Source: WLMZ01 sp963732585 (GTDB lineage: Bacteria; Actinomycetota; Acidimicrobiia; Acidimicrobiales; Ilumatobacteraceae). From it: DNA of 64,000 nucleotides. Below are positions 63,254-64,000 of the stretch, piece after piece. The translations under genes were made by a program, and so were the position numbers. Position 1 is the first letter of the stretch. Every line of letters begins with the position of its first letter. The stretch is from positions 1-64,000 of the forward strand of contig CAVSZY010000007.1 of assembly GCA_963732585.1 (NCBI GenBank), given 5' to 3'. The notes beneath the pieces were generated by a model. The model searched no databases, had not been told where the DNA came from, and saw nothing but the letters and a program-made list of their open reading frames with translations.

Positions 63254-64000
63254 GTGGGGCGACGCAACCAATCGGTCGACCGGAACTCTTCGAAGCAGCC
63301 CGCAGCGGCGACCGCGGCGCGCTGGCGCGCCTGCTGACGCACATCGATCGCGGCGGCGAGAGGCCCGCGAGATTGGGCGATTGACCTATCCGCTCGGTGG
63401 CTCGGCGTATACCGTTGGTTTGACGGGTGCTCCAGGGGCTGGCAAGAGCACGCTGACGTCGGCCACGATTGGCCATCTGCGCTCGCTTGGCCTGCCCGTG
63501 GCGGTGCTGGCGATTGACCCGTCCTCGCCGTTCACCGGTGGGGCGATTCTCGGCGATCGCGTGCGGATGCAAGATCATGCCACCGACCCGGGTGTGTTTA
63601 TCCGCTCGATGGCCACCCGTGGCCACCTCGGTGGCCTGTCGCTGTCGACGCCGGAGGCGATTCGCTTATTCGATGCATTGGGACGCGAGTGGATCCTGGT
63701 GGAGACGGTGGGCGTCGGCCAGGTCGAGGTCGAGATCGCCGGCAAAGCCGACACCACGGTCGTCGTCGTCAACCCCGGCTGGGGCGATTCGGTGCAAGCC
63801 AACAAGGCCGGCCTGATGGAGATTGCCGACGTCTTCGTGATCAACAAGGCCGATCGCAAAGGGGTGGAGGACACCCGCCGAGACCTGGAGCAGATGCTGG
63901 ACCTTTCCGATCTCGATCACGACGCCTGGCGGCCCCCGATCCTCACTGCAATCGGCACCACCGGCCAAGGTGTGGCCGAGATGTGGGCGGCGATCGGCGA
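63254..64000 (+). CDS. MeaB-like P-loop GTPase, partial, one frameshift
   Basis: The start of a MeaB/ArgK GTPase, which protects and reactivates methylmalonyl-CoA mutase. Frame 1 gives ELFEAARSGDRGALARLLTH; a shift near 63360 leads to frame 3 with YTVGLTGAPGAGKSTLTSA (P-loop), AIDPSSPFTGGAILGDRVRM, WILVETVGVGQVEVEIA (Walker B) and VINKADRKG (NKxD). The gene runs off the window at 64000. The start is uncertain: a GTG at 63254 is not in frame 1, so another indel may hide the true start. Confidence 0.88.

Noticed and set aside
1..64000. CRISPR arrays, rRNA genes, prophage
   Set aside because: No regularly spaced repeats, no rRNA-like sequence and no phage structural genes were seen.

Overview
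This is a high-GC window from an actinobacterium. The order prfA-prmC ... rpiB-glyA-wecA-atpI-atpBEFHAGDC is the classic actinobacterial arrangement around the ATP synthase operon. MurA carries Asp in place of the catalytic Cys, as in mycobacteria. Many genes have a TANNNT -10 box 6-7 nt before the start codon and no Shine-Dalgarno (leaderless mRNAs). The tandem acyl-CoA dehydrogenase, the several PhyH-family dioxygenases and the separate b, b-like and delta ATP synthase genes would fit Acidimicrobiia, but that placement is inference.

Layout. 1-5.2 kb: a polymorphic-toxin (Rhs) island. It holds the 3' end of one Rhs gene with a broken toxin-like tail and an overlapping immunity-like gene, then an orphan Rhs fragment with tandem domains, a new C-terminus and a small membrane protein. 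The tails of two IS110-family transposases and a second copy of the immunity gene 3' half follow. 5.3-10.6 kb: tandem acyl-CoA dehydrogenase, PhyH dioxygenases, HAD phosphatase and a DUF1905 protein. 10.7-13.5 kb: a TIR-transmembrane-WD40-like protein. 13.5-16.4 kb: envelope proteins (two lipoproteins, DsbB, TlpA-like thioredoxin). 16.4-24.4 kb: CoA transferase, amidohydrolase, quinone oxidoreductase, DeoC, YdjC deacetylase, PhyH, and a trypsin-like protease coupled to a free copy of its N-terminal domain. 24.5-31.9 kb: VOC protein, tRNA-Arg(CCG), argS, lysA, patatin, luciferase-like monooxygenase and one unknown gene. 32-34 kb: prfA and prmC. 34-39 kb: a leftward operon of thiolase-like protein, nucleoside hydrolase, DPP-IV peptidase and TerB-like protein. 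39-50.6 kb: rpiB, glyA, wecA and the full ATP synthase operon, with a helix-hairpin-helix (HhH) segment after atpG. 50.6-64 kb: SDR, glpX, S9 peptidase, a duplicated-domain unknown, a 1147-residue TIR-STAND protein, an orphan J-domain gene, hydrolase, MFS transporter, murA, a tiny membrane protein, NifU domain and MeaB GTPase (cut by the window end).

A major caveat is sequence quality. At least two dozen single-base indels, mostly at short homopolymers, break genes that must be intact in a living cell (argS, prfA, prmC, glyA, wecA, atpB, atpH, atpG, murA). I treat these as assembly errors and give the reconstructed gene spans. In the Rhs/IS110 island true decay is equally possible.

The most interesting candidates are the apparent AtpG-HhH fusion, the protease with a stand-alone prodomain paralogue, the TIR-STAND protein with Arg in place of the Walker A Lys, the Rhs module bounded by a duplicated immunity-gene half, and the widespread leaderless promoter grammar, including two overlapping divergent -10 boxes at murA.
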